Shown here: one piece after another, positions 10,051-19,900 of the stretch
Numbering within the stretch: position 1 is the first letter of the stretch
How the letters are laid out: each line of letters begins with the position of its first letter
Assembly (NCBI GenBank): GCA_963698775.1
Contig: CAVOSE010000013.1
Location: 29,592-93,591, forward strand
Direction of reading: 5' to 3'
DNA length: 64,000 bases
Origin: Thiohalocapsa sp963698775
GTDB taxonomy: Bacteria > Pseudomonadota > Gammaproteobacteria > Chromatiales > Chromatiaceae
Notes under the pieces: model-generated
Told to the model about the DNA's origin: nothing
Databases searched by the model: none
Seen by the model: the letters and a program-made list of their open reading frames with translations, nothing else
Position numbers and translations under genes: made by a program

Positions 10051-10260
10051 CATTTCCATCACTTAGCTTCGTGCCAGTCCGCCTTTGTCGTACTGATCAG
10101 CGTCTTGTTTCTCCTAGTGACCCCTGAAGGGGCTCTGCCGAGATGGACTCTGATCATGGTTCGGCCCCAACGGGTTGACACCAGCAGCGCCGACCACGCC
10201 GACCACGCCGCTTTTGCTAGTCGGCCATCGCCGCCAAGTCGGCGACGGCCGCGTCGACCA

Positions 10261-11664
10261 CTAGAACGAGTAGACCGCGATCAGGCGCCAGTGACTCATG
10301 GTCGCATCCGCCTGCTTGTTTGTGCGAGGGTTGACGAAATCGTCGTACTCACTGGTACGATTGACATAGAATGTTCTCAGCATCAAACCTTTGATCTGCT
10401 TTGGTTTCCATGTGAGTACCAAATCCAGCTCATTGGCATTGCTGGTGGGCAGCGCTAGCGGCGTAACATTGGGCACGGCGCCGACGGTTTCGGACTTGCC
10501 ATAGTCGAAGTAGGCGGCCATAAAGTCGAGACCGGGCATGATCATGTATTTCCCACGGAGTCCCCAGGCATCAACATCCTTGCGATAGGCGTTACGGGAG
10601 AAGATCGAACTGGTATAGGCGGGATCGGCGCCGAAGGCGTTGAAAAAGGCCGTATCACCGTCGGAGTGATTCCAAAGCGCATGCAAAGACCATTTCTTCT
10701 TTGCCCCAAGCAAACCCGCCTTCAGGCCATACAGGTTGTAGTCTAGGTCACCGCGGCCAAAGTTGACCTGGATGGCCGGGCCACCCTGAATACCACGGGT
10801 ACCGGCGCCCACGTCGTCCTGGCGAAGATACTGGGCACCGAGGTCGAGCTTGAGACTCTTTAGCGGGATTTTCGCCGAAACATCGAAGTAGAGATCATTG
10901 GCGATGTCCTGCACGTAGGCATTCCAAAGCCCGATCTTGGTGTGCGGCAATCCATCGTAGGTGGCGGACGCGAGGGTCATACCGCTGACGTTGTCGGCGT
11001 CCGGTCCCAAGGCAATCTGACCGAGGTTTAAGAACTTGGCCTGTCCTAAGCCGTTCTGATTTGGCAACTGAGCGGCCCCGCCGGTACCCGTCGCCTCGCC
11101 GATGAATCCCCAATCGGTCATCGCCCGCGAGCCGAAGGACATCTGCGTGATCTGACCCAACGAGAAGTCGACACCTTTAACGGGCCTTGCCCCTACACGC
11201 AACGCTGTGTAGGAGTTGGGCACGAGGTTGTAGGTGTTCTTGGTCAGGGGCGTGTCGATAGTCGCACGACCGGCAAAGGCATAGATCTGGTCTGAGGAAA
11301 AGGTGGCGTTGACGACCGTCAACTGACCCTTCTGAGCGCCATCCTTACCGATGAACATGCCGAGCGCTGTCCGGCCTTTGTCGGGGTTCGGATCGAAGTC
11401 CGTGGTGCCGAAGATGTCTCCATTCAGATAGGCCGCGGTGGTGAAGCGAAACCCGTTCCAAACCGGGCTCTGGTATTGCCCCATGACCGAGTAGGAATTT
11501 CCCGTGTTCGGGTCCCAACCGTTGTCCTTTGCCGTCAGGATGGTCATGGCCATGATGCGCCCTGTAAAGGTACCGTAATCGGTACCGCCAAAGTTCAGGT
11601 CATAGCCCGCGGCACCGCTCGCGGCGCCCAACCCAACGATGGCGACGATAACTTTCTTCAGCAT
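10261..11664 (-). CDS. Outer-membrane porin (beta-barrel)
   Basis: This 467-residue secreted protein has a signal peptide (MLKKVIVAIVGLGAASGAAG) and then alternating aromatic/polar strands such as DLNFGGTDYGTFTGRIMAM and WNGFRFTTAAYLNGDIFG. It ends in WRLIAVYSF, a terminal Phe typical of BAM-assembled barrels. It resembles OprD-like or general porins; substrate unknown. A strong AGGAGG lies upstream of the ATG. It is transcribed alone, convergent to rpoD/tRNA. The upstream region holds an FNR-like box at 11848-11861. The decayed recombinase beyond it raises the possibility of past horizontal acquisition. Confidence 0.8.
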   Translation of the reverse strand: MLKKVIVAIVGLGAASGAAGYDLNFGGTDYGTFTGRIMAMTILTAKDNGWDPNTGNSYSVMGQYQSPVWNGFRFTTAAYLNGDIFGTTDFDPNPDKGRTALGMFIGKDGAQKGQLTVVNATFSSDQIYAFAGRATIDTPLTKNTYNLVPNSYTALRVGARPVKGVDFSLGQITQMSFGSRAMTDWGFIGEATGTGGAAQLPNQNGLGQAKFLNLGQIALGPDADNVSGMTLASATYDGLPHTKIGLWNAYVQDIANDLYFDVSAKIPLKSLKLDLGAQYLRQDDVGAGTRGIQGGPAIQVNFGRGDLDYNLYGLKAGLLGAKKKWSLHALWNHSDGDTAFFNAFGADPAYTSSIFSRNAYRKDVDAWGLRGKYMIMPGLDFMAAYFDYGKSETVGAVPNVTPLALPTSNANELDLVLTWKPKQIKGLMLRTFYVNRTSEYDDFVNPRTNKQADATMSHWRLIAVYSF

Positions 11665-12124
11665 GTTTTCTTACTCCTCCTATTGCTTTGGCAGTCGATA
11701 TCCGCCGGAGGCGGGCGCGCGACCACGACGCCCGAGTGGCTGAACGTGGTTTTCTTACTACGCAGCAATAAACATACAACATTTGTCTCAAAAAAGAATC
11801 ACCCGTCGTAACATTTGTCACGATTTCGTTGTGTTTCCAGGTTTCGATTGACATCGATCAAGCTTGTTGTGCCTCAGCGACACTGTTCCTTTCCGCAGCA
11901 CAACCCCAAACAATATGGGCGACCGCCCCCGCGTGAGAATCCTCAGAGCCTGTTTCGGAAACAGTACACGTAACTCGCTGCCTTTCTTCGTATCCGCTGC
12001 CCACGCGACTGCGGGCCTCAGCCTGGGACGCCAGGCCGGCCGCAAGTAGCCGCTATGCATAGTCATACATCGCCCCATTGCTGCCACTGCGCTGGGCCGG
12101 TTAGCTGACCGCGAAAGGACCACG
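11665..12124. other. Upstream region of the porin gene, no gene seen
   Basis: The part nearest the porin is AT-richer than its surroundings (for example 11750-11800) and probably holds the porin promoter. It includes the FNR-like box at 11848-11861. Short open frames here have no recognisable content. Confidence 0.5.
11848..11861. promoter_or_regulatory. FNR/ANR-like box
   Basis: TTGAC-ATCG-ATCAA matches the FNR consensus TTGAT-N4-ATCAA at nine of ten fixed positions. It lies about 184 bp upstream of the porin start, which is rather far for direct activation. Confidence 0.4.
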
Positions 12125-12353
12125 ATGGACCGCGAGGGCCACAAGTTGGCACATTTCATTAACCATGAGAAACTCAAGCGGTGCTTGACCCTGCTGAGGA
12201 TGCATTCTAATCGGCCCGTGCGCACCATTGCCTTGTTCTTGATTTCAACGAACCGGAGCGCGATTGAATGAGGCCCTGAAGGCCAGGCGGGAGCACATCG
12301 ATATGGAGCGGCGGGTTTGGCGGATTCCGGCCTACTCAAACACCAACGCGATA
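12125..12353 (+). pseudogene. Tyrosine recombinase (phage-type integrase) remnant
   Basis: Two overlapping frames together read like the start of an integrase catalytic domain. The first (12125-12269) gives FINHEKLKRCLTLLRMHSN and RPVRTIALFLIST. The second (about 12243-12350) gives RTGARLNEALKARREHID and MERRVWRIPA. TGARLNEAL is box I with the first catalytic Arg. A frameshift near 12245-12255 joins them. The rest of the domain (HxxR and Tyr) is missing, and what follows 12353 is not recognisable. This is a decayed fragment without function. Confidence 0.75.
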
Positions 12354-12687
12354 AGACTCGATCTGAAGCAGCTCCTGCCTGTGGATTTGGCGGCCAGCAT
12401 GCCGAGCCAAACGAACCGCCAACCCAGAACGATATGCTCTACACCGCATCCATCACATGGATGCTCCTTCATCGTTACTGAGTCGACAGATGCCGCAACC
12501 GCCATTGGGACGGACCAGCTGGACGGAGTTCAGCGCCTTGCTCCTCTTTGCCAAGGGCGATGGGTAGCGGACCGGGGCCGAGAATCGATAGTCTGGCTTG
12601 GCACTCGTGGCGACCGGCCGTTAGCTGGGCGATGGCGGCTACCTGCTGGCGACTATACGTCTGGAGGAGCGATGCGGCCCGATCCGA
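12354..12687. other. Unrecognised stretch between integrase remnant and PilZ gene
   Basis: An open frame continues from the integrase remnant on the plus strand to 12779, but its translation has no recognisable domain and runs into the antisense of the PilZ gene. I see no gene, repeat or RNA here; it may be further decayed mobile DNA. Confidence 0.4.
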
Positions 12688-13194
12688 TCAAGTGCTTGGT
12701 GGATTGCGAGGCATCGCCTTCGCCAGCGCCACAACGAGTTCCCGGAGCCGCTCGCGCGACAGGTCGCTCATCTGTATGAGCTTGATGCCGAGCCGATAAC
12801 CTTCCTGATTACGCGCCCGTGCGACCCAAACCACCTGGCCGACGCAATGGATGGGCTCTGACTCTTTGTCGGGCTCAATGTCCAGGAATAGGCGCAGACC
12901 GACTGCGAACATGTCCGGCGCCATGAGCATCAGACCGCCTTCACTGAGGTCCTCGGCGGGCAGATACCAGCTCGCTTTCGGATGCTGTATGGCGTTGGCG
13001 CGGACCGGGTCGTAGAAGCAGACCCTGGTGTGCAGCCTCTGTTCCTGGGTGCAGTTCACTGGCAGCGATGATCTCCCGAATGCGTGGCGGAGTGCTGATT
13101 GTGCACCTTCGTCGGTACAGATTCCGAATCTATGCAGAGTGGACGCGGCGGCGGGCGTGGCCTGGAGGACGACCTGGTGCGCCGCGGCACCCAC
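12688..13194 (-). CDS. PilZ-domain protein (putative c-di-GMP receptor)
   Basis: The protein is up to 168 residues with a PilZ domain. RLHTRV carries an RxxxR-like motif, and AEDLSEGGLML matches the D/NxSxxG motif, the two c-di-GMP contact sites. VGQVVWVARARNQEGYRLGIKL is the usual later strand pair. It lies 9 bp past the metG stop on the same strand and may be co-transcribed. The N-terminal 40 or so residues before the domain look poorly conserved, and a GTG at 13059 would give a 123-residue protein that fits PilZ-only proteins better. The second motif is intact; the first has Arg at both ends but an unusual spacing. Confidence 0.75.
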   Translation of the reverse strand: MGAAAHQVVLQATPAAASTLHRFGICTDEGAQSALRHAFGRSSLPVNCTQEQRLHTRVCFYDPVRANAIQHPKASWYLPAEDLSEGGLMLMAPDMFAVGLRLFLDIEPDKESEPIHCVGQVVWVARARNQEGYRLGIKLIQMSDLSRERLRELVVALAKAMPRNPPST

Positions 13195-13203
13195 CCTGAC
13201 TGC

Positions 13204-15279
13204 TTACTTGACCTTCATGCCCGGCTCAGCACCGGTGTCTGGGCTAAGAATAAAGAGGTCGCTGCCGCCAGGCCCGGCGGCCAGCACCATGCCCTCCGAC
13301 AGGCCGAAGCGCATCTTTCTCGGCGCTAGATTGGCCACCATGACGGTCAGTCGGCCTTCCAGTTTCGCGGGATCGTAGGCCTTGCTGATGCCGGCGAAGA
13401 CGTTGCGGGTCTCGCCACCCAGGTCTAGGGTCAGCTGCAGCAGCTTGTCCGCGCCCTCCACCGGCGCAGCCTTGGCGATGCGGGCGATGCGCAGGTCCAC
13501 CTTGGCGAAGGCATCATAGTCGATGGTGTCGGCGATGGGATCACGGCTCAAATGCCCCGCGTTCGCTGGCTCACCCGGGCTGCTGCTATTGGTGGCCGCA
13601 ACGAGATCCTCTTTTGATGCCTCCAACATGGCCTCGATCTGCTTCGGGTCAACACGAGTCATCAGGGGTTTGAACTTGGCGATCTCGTGGTCGAGCAGGG
13701 GCTCCGACAGCGCCTGCCAGGTGAGGGGTGGGATGCGCAGGAACTGCTCGGCGGCCTCGGACGTGCCCGGCAGGATCGGCCGCAGCCAACCCATGAGCAA
13801 GCGGAACAGGTTCAACCCCTGGGTGCAAATCGCCTGGAGCTCGGAATCGCGGCCTTGCTGTTTGGCTACCACCCAGGGCGCCCGCTCGTCGATGTATTGG
13901 TTGGCGCGATCCGCCATGGCCATGATCTCGCGGACGGCACGGCTGTATTCCCGCTTGTCGTAGGCGGTCGCGATGGAATCACCGGCGGCGACGAAGTCGG
14001 CGAACAACGCCGGCTCCGGCAGTTCGGCGCCGAGTCGGCCGTCGAAGCGTTTGCTGATGAACCCGGCGCTGCGACTGGCGATATTGACCACCTTTCCCAC
14101 CAGGTCCGAGTTCACGCGCGCCTGGAAGTCGTCCAGACTCAGATCGATGTCGTCGACGCTGGCGCCAAGCTTGGCGGCAAAGTAATAGCGCAGGTATTCC
14201 GGGTTGAGATGATCCAGATAGGTGCGCGCCTTGATGAAGGTACCGCGCGACTTGGACATTTTTTGGCCGTCCACGGTCAGGAAGCCATGGGCGAACACCG
14301 CGGTGGGCGTGCGGAAATCGGCACCATGCAACATCGCCGGCCAGAACAGCGCGTGAAAGTAGATGATGTCCTTGCCGATGAAGTGGTACAGCTCAGCGCT
14401 GCTGTCCGCGGCCCAGAACTGATCGAACGAGAGATCGGCGGTCCGGTCGCAGAGATTCTGGAAGCTCGCCATATAGCCGATCGGCGCATCGAGCCAGACA
14501 TAGAAGAACTTGCCGGGATGGCCTGGGATCTCGAAACCGAAATACGGCTCGTCGCGGGAGATGTCCCATTGTTGCAGACCAGCATCGAACCATTCGTCAA
14601 GCTTGTTCGCCACTTGCGCCTGCAGGCTCCCGCCGCGGGTCCAGCGCCTGAGCATGTCCTCGAAATCGCCGAGCCTAAAGAAATAGTGAACGGACTCGCG
14701 CTGCTCCGGCACCGCGCCAGACACCGCCGAACGTGGATTCTTCAGCTCCGACGGCGAGTAACTAGCACCACACACCTCGCAATTGTCACCATATTGGTCT
14801 GGCGCGCCGCACTTTGGGCATTCACCCTTGATGAAGCGGTCCGGCAGGAACATGTGCTCGACCGGGTCGTAGGCCTGCTCGATCGTGCGTTCAGCGATGT
14901 GCCCCTTGTCGCGGTTTCGCTCGTAGATGAGGGTCGCGAAGTGGCGATTCTCATCGGAATGGGTCGAGTGGTAGTTGTCGAAGTCGATGCGGAAGGCCTC
15001 GAAATCCGCCTTATGCTCCTCGGCGACGCGGGCAATCAAGGCCTCTGGTGAGACACCCTCGGCTCGGGCCCTGAGCATGATGGGCGTACCGTGGGCGTCA
15101 TCGGCACAAACGTACCAACAGTTGTGCCCACGCATCTTTTGAAACCGCGCGAAGATGTCAGTCTGGATGTATTCCACCAGGTGACCGATGTGGATCGGGC
15201 CATTGGCATAGGGCAGCGCACTGGTGATGAGGATATCGCGACGCCCGGCTTCGGGCGGAAGGGCGGACTGGCTATTCAT
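13204..15279 (-). CDS. metG: Methionyl-tRNA synthetase
   Basis: MetG charges tRNA-Met. With the ATG at 15279 the protein is 691 residues. It has SALPYANGPIHIGHLVEY (HIGH-type motif), a zinc knuckle CPKCGAPDQYGDNCEVCG, WLDAPIGYMASFQNL, and KMSKSRGTF for the KMSKS loop. The C-terminal appended domain (about the last 110 residues, from DYDAFAKVDLRIARI to the end) is the EMAP/Trbp111-like tRNA-binding and dimerisation module. The open frame extends 18 codons upstream to 15333, but the extension shows no conservation that I recognise. It is preceded by the gltD terminator. Confidence 0.97.
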   Translation of the reverse strand: MNSQSALPPEAGRRDILITSALPYANGPIHIGHLVEYIQTDIFARFQKMRGHNCWYVCADDAHGTPIMLRARAEGVSPEALIARVAEEHKADFEAFRIDFDNYHSTHSDENRHFATLIYERNRDKGHIAERTIEQAYDPVEHMFLPDRFIKGECPKCGAPDQYGDNCEVCGASYSPSELKNPRSAVSGAVPEQRESVHYFFRLGDFEDMLRRWTRGGSLQAQVANKLDEWFDAGLQQWDISRDEPYFGFEIPGHPGKFFYVWLDAPIGYMASFQNLCDRTADLSFDQFWAADSSAELYHFIGKDIIYFHALFWPAMLHGADFRTPTAVFAHGFLTVDGQKMSKSRGTFIKARTYLDHLNPEYLRYYFAAKLGASVDDIDLSLDDFQARVNSDLVGKVVNIASRSAGFISKRFDGRLGAELPEPALFADFVAAGDSIATAYDKREYSRAVREIMAMADRANQYIDERAPWVVAKQQGRDSELQAICTQGLNLFRLLMGWLRPILPGTSEAAEQFLRIPPLTWQALSEPLLDHEIAKFKPLMTRVDPKQIEAMLEASKEDLVAATNSSSPGEPANAGHLSRDPIADTIDYDAFAKVDLRIARIAKAAPVEGADKLLQLTLDLGGETRNVFAGISKAYDPAKLEGRLTVMVANLAPRKMRFGLSEGMVLAAGPGGSDLFILSPDTGAEPGMKVK

Positions 15280-15426
15280 GGGGACTCGATGGCGACTAAG
15301 GTGTCGGACGGGGAGGACTCGAAAACCCGTCATTATGCGGCAAATCGCACGCGACTTTCAGGGCCGGCAGCCACTCAGAGCACCACAACGGGCGGAATCG
15401 ATCTCGACGGGGAAAAGGAGCGTCGC

Positions 15427-15455
15427 AAAAAAACAAAGCGGCCCGCGGGCCGCTT
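15427..15455 (-). terminator. Rho-independent terminator of gltB-gltD
   Basis: Read on the minus strand, the palindrome AAGCGGCCCGCGGGCCGCTT (15436-15455) is followed by TTGTTTTTTT, a textbook stem and T-run about 20 bp past the gltD stop. Confidence 0.9.
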
Positions 15456-15476
15456 GCTAAGGCGGGGCGGACTGCC

Positions 15477-16943
15477 TTACCTGGGCAGATCCGTCCGGCC
15501 CATCAACCACTCGTCGACGGCCCGGGCGCACTGGCGGCCCTCACGGATCGCCCACACCACCAGCGATTGGCCGCGGCGCATATCGCCTGCGGCGAACACA
15601 CCTGCGACGTTCGTCGCATAGGCGTCTTTGCCCTCGGTGCTGCCCTTCACATTCCCGCGAGGGTCGAGTTCCAGACCTTGGGCTTGTTGCAGTTCCGCAA
15701 GCATGCCCTCTTGCACGGGATGCACGAAACCCATCGCGAGCAGCACCAGATCGGCCTTTAGCTGACCTTCGGAGCCCGGTACCTCGGACATTTGCCAGCG
15801 GCCTTGGTCATCCTTGTCCCAGCGTACCAGGACGTAGTTGAGCGCCTTGACGTTGCCCTCGCCATCGTGCTCGAAGGACTTGCTGAGCACATTCCACACC
15901 CGCTGGCAGCCCTCTTCCTGGGAGGTTGACGTACGCAGCTTATTCGGCCAGTCGGGCCAGGTAAGCCCCTTGTCTTCTTTCTCCGGCGGCTTGTCCAGGA
16001 TCTCGATTTGGGTAATGGAGCGCGCACCGTGCCGGTTTGAGGTGCCGATGCAGTCCGAGCCGGTATCACCCCCGCCGATGACGACGACATGTTTGTCGTA
16101 GGCGCTGACGAAGTCATCGTCCGGCACGTAAACACCCTGCACCCGTTTGGAATTAGGGCGCAGGAAGTCCATCGCAAAGTGGATCCCGTTGTAGCTGCGG
16201 CCAGGCACGTCGAGATCACGGGGCTTCTCCGAGCCGCCGGCGAGGACCACGGCGTCATAGCCGTCCGTCAGCTTCGCGACCGGAACGTCGACACCGATGT
16301 TGCAGTGGGTGTGGAACTCCACGCCCTCCGCGCGCATCTGACTCATACGTCGGTCGATCATCGTCTTGGCCAGCTTGAAGTCAGGGATGCCGTAGCGTAA
16401 CAAGCCGCCAATACGGTCCGCTTTCTCGTACAACGACACGCTGTGACCAGCGCGGGCGAGTTGTTGGGCGCAGGCGAGGCCCGCCGGTCCGGAGCCGACA
16501 ACGGCCACACGCTTGCCCGTTCGGTGCATCGGCACCTGCGGCTTGACCCAACCCTCTTCCCAGGCCTTGTCCGCGATCGCGCGCTCGATGGACTTGATGG
16601 CCACCGGCTCGTCATCGAGATTCAGGGTACAGGAGGCTTCACAGGGCGCGGGACAAATACGGCCAGTGAACTCGGGAAAATTGTTGGTGGAGTGCAGCAC
16701 CTCGATGGCCCCCTCCCAGTCCTGCCGATACACCAGATCATTCCAATCCGGGATGATGTTGTTGACCGGACAGCCTTGGTGGCAGTATGGAATGCCGCAA
16801 TCCATGCAGCGCGCACCCTGTGTGCCGATATCCTCCGCGGACAACGGCAGCGCGAATTCGTTGTAGTGCACGACGCGATCCGATGGCGGCTCATAGGCCA
16901 GCTCGGCACGCTCGTACTCCATGAATCCGGTTGGCTTACCCAT
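15477..16943 (-). CDS. gltD: Glutamate synthase (NADPH) small subunit
   Basis: The 488-residue beta subunit passes electrons from NADPH through FAD and Fe-S centres to GltB. Beginning MGKPTGFMEYERAELAYEP, it has the N-terminal Cys clusters GARCMDCGIPYCHQGCPVNN and FTGRICPAPCEASCTL for the 4Fe-4S centres. The FAD motif is VAVVGSGPAGLACAQQLA, the NADPH motif is VVVIGGGDTGSDCIG, and VFAAGDMRRGQSLVVWA lies near the C terminus. The ATG at 16943 overlaps the gltB stop by one base (TGATG), implying translational coupling. A strong terminator follows. Confidence 0.97.
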   Translation of the reverse strand: MGKPTGFMEYERAELAYEPPSDRVVHYNEFALPLSAEDIGTQGARCMDCGIPYCHQGCPVNNIIPDWNDLVYRQDWEGAIEVLHSTNNFPEFTGRICPAPCEASCTLNLDDEPVAIKSIERAIADKAWEEGWVKPQVPMHRTGKRVAVVGSGPAGLACAQQLARAGHSVSLYEKADRIGGLLRYGIPDFKLAKTMIDRRMSQMRAEGVEFHTHCNIGVDVPVAKLTDGYDAVVLAGGSEKPRDLDVPGRSYNGIHFAMDFLRPNSKRVQGVYVPDDDFVSAYDKHVVVIGGGDTGSDCIGTSNRHGARSITQIEILDKPPEKEDKGLTWPDWPNKLRTSTSQEEGCQRVWNVLSKSFEHDGEGNVKALNYVLVRWDKDDQGRWQMSEVPGSEGQLKADLVLLAMGFVHPVQEGMLAELQQAQGLELDPRGNVKGSTEGKDAYATNVAGVFAAGDMRRGQSLVVWAIREGRQCARAVDEWLMGRTDLPR

Positions 16944-19900
16944 CAGTTGGCAACCTCCGTCTTGATCTTCGAGGGATGCGGCATGGTGACGCTGGGTGGG
17001 CGGCTCCGCTGCGATTGCATTTGCTCCAGCGCAAGACGGTAGTCCACCGGCATGACCTTGACAAATTTCGGCAGCATGCCCTCCCAATCGTCGAGGATGC
17101 GTCGTGCCACGTCCGAATTGGTGTAGTGCAGGTGTTTGGCGATCAACTGCTTGAGGCGAATGGCGTCAAATCGGGTCATGTCGTGGCTGACATCGACCAG
17201 GCCATGGGCCTCTAGGTCGCCGCCCTGATGATCGAACAACTCCAGCGCGTCGTCCTCCGCGGTCACGGGCTCGAGTTCGACCATGGACAGATTGCAGTGG
17301 CTCTCGAAATCGCCCTCCTCGTCGAGGACATAAGCGATACCGCCGCTCATGCCCGCCGCGAAGTTGCGCCCGGTCGGCCCGAGGCAGACGGTGATACCGC
17401 CGGTCATATACTCGCAGCAATGATCGCCGACGCCTTCGACGACGGCGCTGGCACCGGAATTGCGCACACAGAAACGCTCGCCTGCGACGCCGCGAAAGTA
17501 GACCTCCCCGGTGACGGCACCGTAAAGGACGGTATTACCGACGATGATGTTGTCTTCGGCCTTGTCGATACCGGAGTCGAGCGGCGGGTAGATGACGATG
17601 CGCCCGCCTGAGAGGCCCTTGCCGACATAGTCATTGGCCTCGCCTTCGAGCTCCACCGTGACGCCCTGGGCGAGCCAGGCGCCAAAGGACTGTCCACCGA
17701 TGCCGCGGGCCTTGATATGGATGGTGTCGTCGGGCAGGCCGGCGTGGCCATAGCGCTCGGCCACGCGCCCGGACAGCAACGTGCCAAAGGTGCGGTTGTA
17801 GTTCCTAATGTTGGTCTCGATGCGCACCGGCTCGCCACGCTCCAGTGCGGGTTCCGCCTGGCGGATCAGTTCGTGGTCCAGCGCCCGCTCGAGACCGTGC
17901 TCTTGTGCCTCGCAGTTGTAGAGTGCAACATCCGCAGCGACCGCGGGCTTGGTCAGGATGCGCGAAAAATCCAGCCCCTGCGCCTTCCAGTGATCAATGG
18001 CCTTGCGCATCTCCAGGCGATCCATTTGCCCGATCATCTCGTTGATGGTGCGGAAGCCGAGCCTGGCCATGAGCTGTCGTACTTCTTCCGCGATGAAGAA
18101 GAAGAAATTGATGACGTGCTCGGGCTTGCCGGTGAACTTCTTGCGCAACTCCGGATCTTGCGTGGCGACGCCGACCGGGCAGGTGTTCAGATGGCACTTG
18201 CGCATCATGATGCAGCCTTCGACGATCAGCGGCGCGGTAGCAAAGCCGAATTCATCAGCACCCAGCAAGGCACCGATCACCACATCGCGACCCGTACGCA
18301 ATCCGCCGTCCACCTGCACCGCGATGCGCCCACGCAGGCGGTTCAGCACCAGCGTCTGATGGGTCTCCGCCAAGCCGATCTCCCAGGGGCTACCGGCGTG
18401 CTTGATGGACGTCAGCGGGCTGGCGCCCGTGCCGCCGTCGTAACCGGCAATAGTAACGTGATCGGCATGCGCCTTGGACACGCCCGCGGCAACGGTGCCC
18501 ACCCCGACCTCGGAGACCAGCTTGACCGAGATGCGCGCCTTCGGATTGGCGTTCTTCAGGTCGTGAATCAGTTGCGCCAGGTCTTCGATGGAGTAGATGT
18601 CGTGATGCGGTGGCGGCGAGATCAGGCCCACGCCGGGAGTGGAATGGCGCACGCGCGCGATCTGCGCGTTGACCTTGTGCCCCGGCAACTGGCCGCCCTC
18701 GCCGGGCTTGGCACCCTGGGCGATCTTGATCTGGATGTCGTCGGCGTTCACCAGGTACTCCACCGTGACGCCAAAACGCCCCGACGCGACCTGCTTGATG
18801 GCCGAGCGTTCCGGATTCGACGAACCGTCGGCCAAGGGCTGATAACGCTCCGGCTCCTCGCCGCCCTCGCCCGTATTGGACTTGCCGCCGATCGCGTTCA
18901 TCGCCTTGGCCAGGGTCGAGTGCGCCTCGTAGCTGATGGAGCCGAAGGACATGGCTCCGGTGGCAAAGCGCTTGACGATCTCGGACGCCGGCTCGACCTC
19001 GTCGATGGGCACCGGCTGGTCGGCCCATTTGAAGTCCATCAAGCCGCGGAAAGTGAGCAGCCGTTCCGTCTGCTCGTTGATCAGACGCGAGTACTCGCCG
19101 AAGGTATTGGCGGAGTTGGCTCGGGTCGCATGTTGCAGTTTTGAGATCGTCTCCGGGGTCCAGATGTGATCCTCGCCGCGCAGTCGGTAGGCGTAGTCAC
19201 CACCGACATCCAGGTACTTGCGCAGGATCTGCTCATCGCCGTAGCCACGGTTGTGCCAGAGCACTGCCTCGCGGGCCACCTCGCTCAAGCCGATGCCCTC
19301 GACCATGCTCGGCGTGCCGGTGAAGTACTTGCCGATGAAGTCGCGATTCAGGCCCACCGCATCGAAAATCTGGGCGCCGCAGTAGCTCTGGAAGGTGCTG
19401 ATGCCCATCTTGGACATGACCTTTTTCAGGCCCTTGCCGACCGCCTTGATGTAGCGCGACTGGGCCTCCTCGAACGCCAGTGGCTCGCCGCTTTGCTGCG
19501 ACAGCTTTGGCAACAGGGACTGGATGGTGTCGAACGCCAGGTAGGGGTTGATGGCCTCGGCGCCATAGCCCGCCAGGGTCGCGAAGTGGTGCACCTCGAG
19601 CGCGGCGCCGGTCTCGACCACCAGACCGGCACTGGTGCGCAGACCCCGGCGAATCAGGTGGTGGTGCACCGCGGAGGTGGCCAGCAGGGCCGGGATTGGC
19701 ACATAGTCGGCGTTGGTGTTGCGATCGGACAGGATCAGGATGTTATGCCCGTCCAGAACCGCTTGCTCGGCCTCGGCGCACAGGCGGTCGAGTGCCGGCG
19801 CCATGCCCTCGGCCCCCTCTGAGGCCAAGTACACCATGTGCAGGTTCTTGGTGCGAAACGCGCCGCCGGAGTTGTCCTGGATGTGGCGAATGCGCTCCAA

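Noticed and set aside
13687..15051. 454-codon open frame antisense to metG
   Set aside because: It mirrors metG codons and lacks any domain; metG motifs (HIGH-type, KMSKS, zinc knuckle) are intact on the other strand.
17717..19144. 475-codon open frame on the plus strand inside gltB
   Set aside because: It is antisense to a strongly conserved gltB segment; long antisense frames are expected in GC-rich genes and its translation has no motif.
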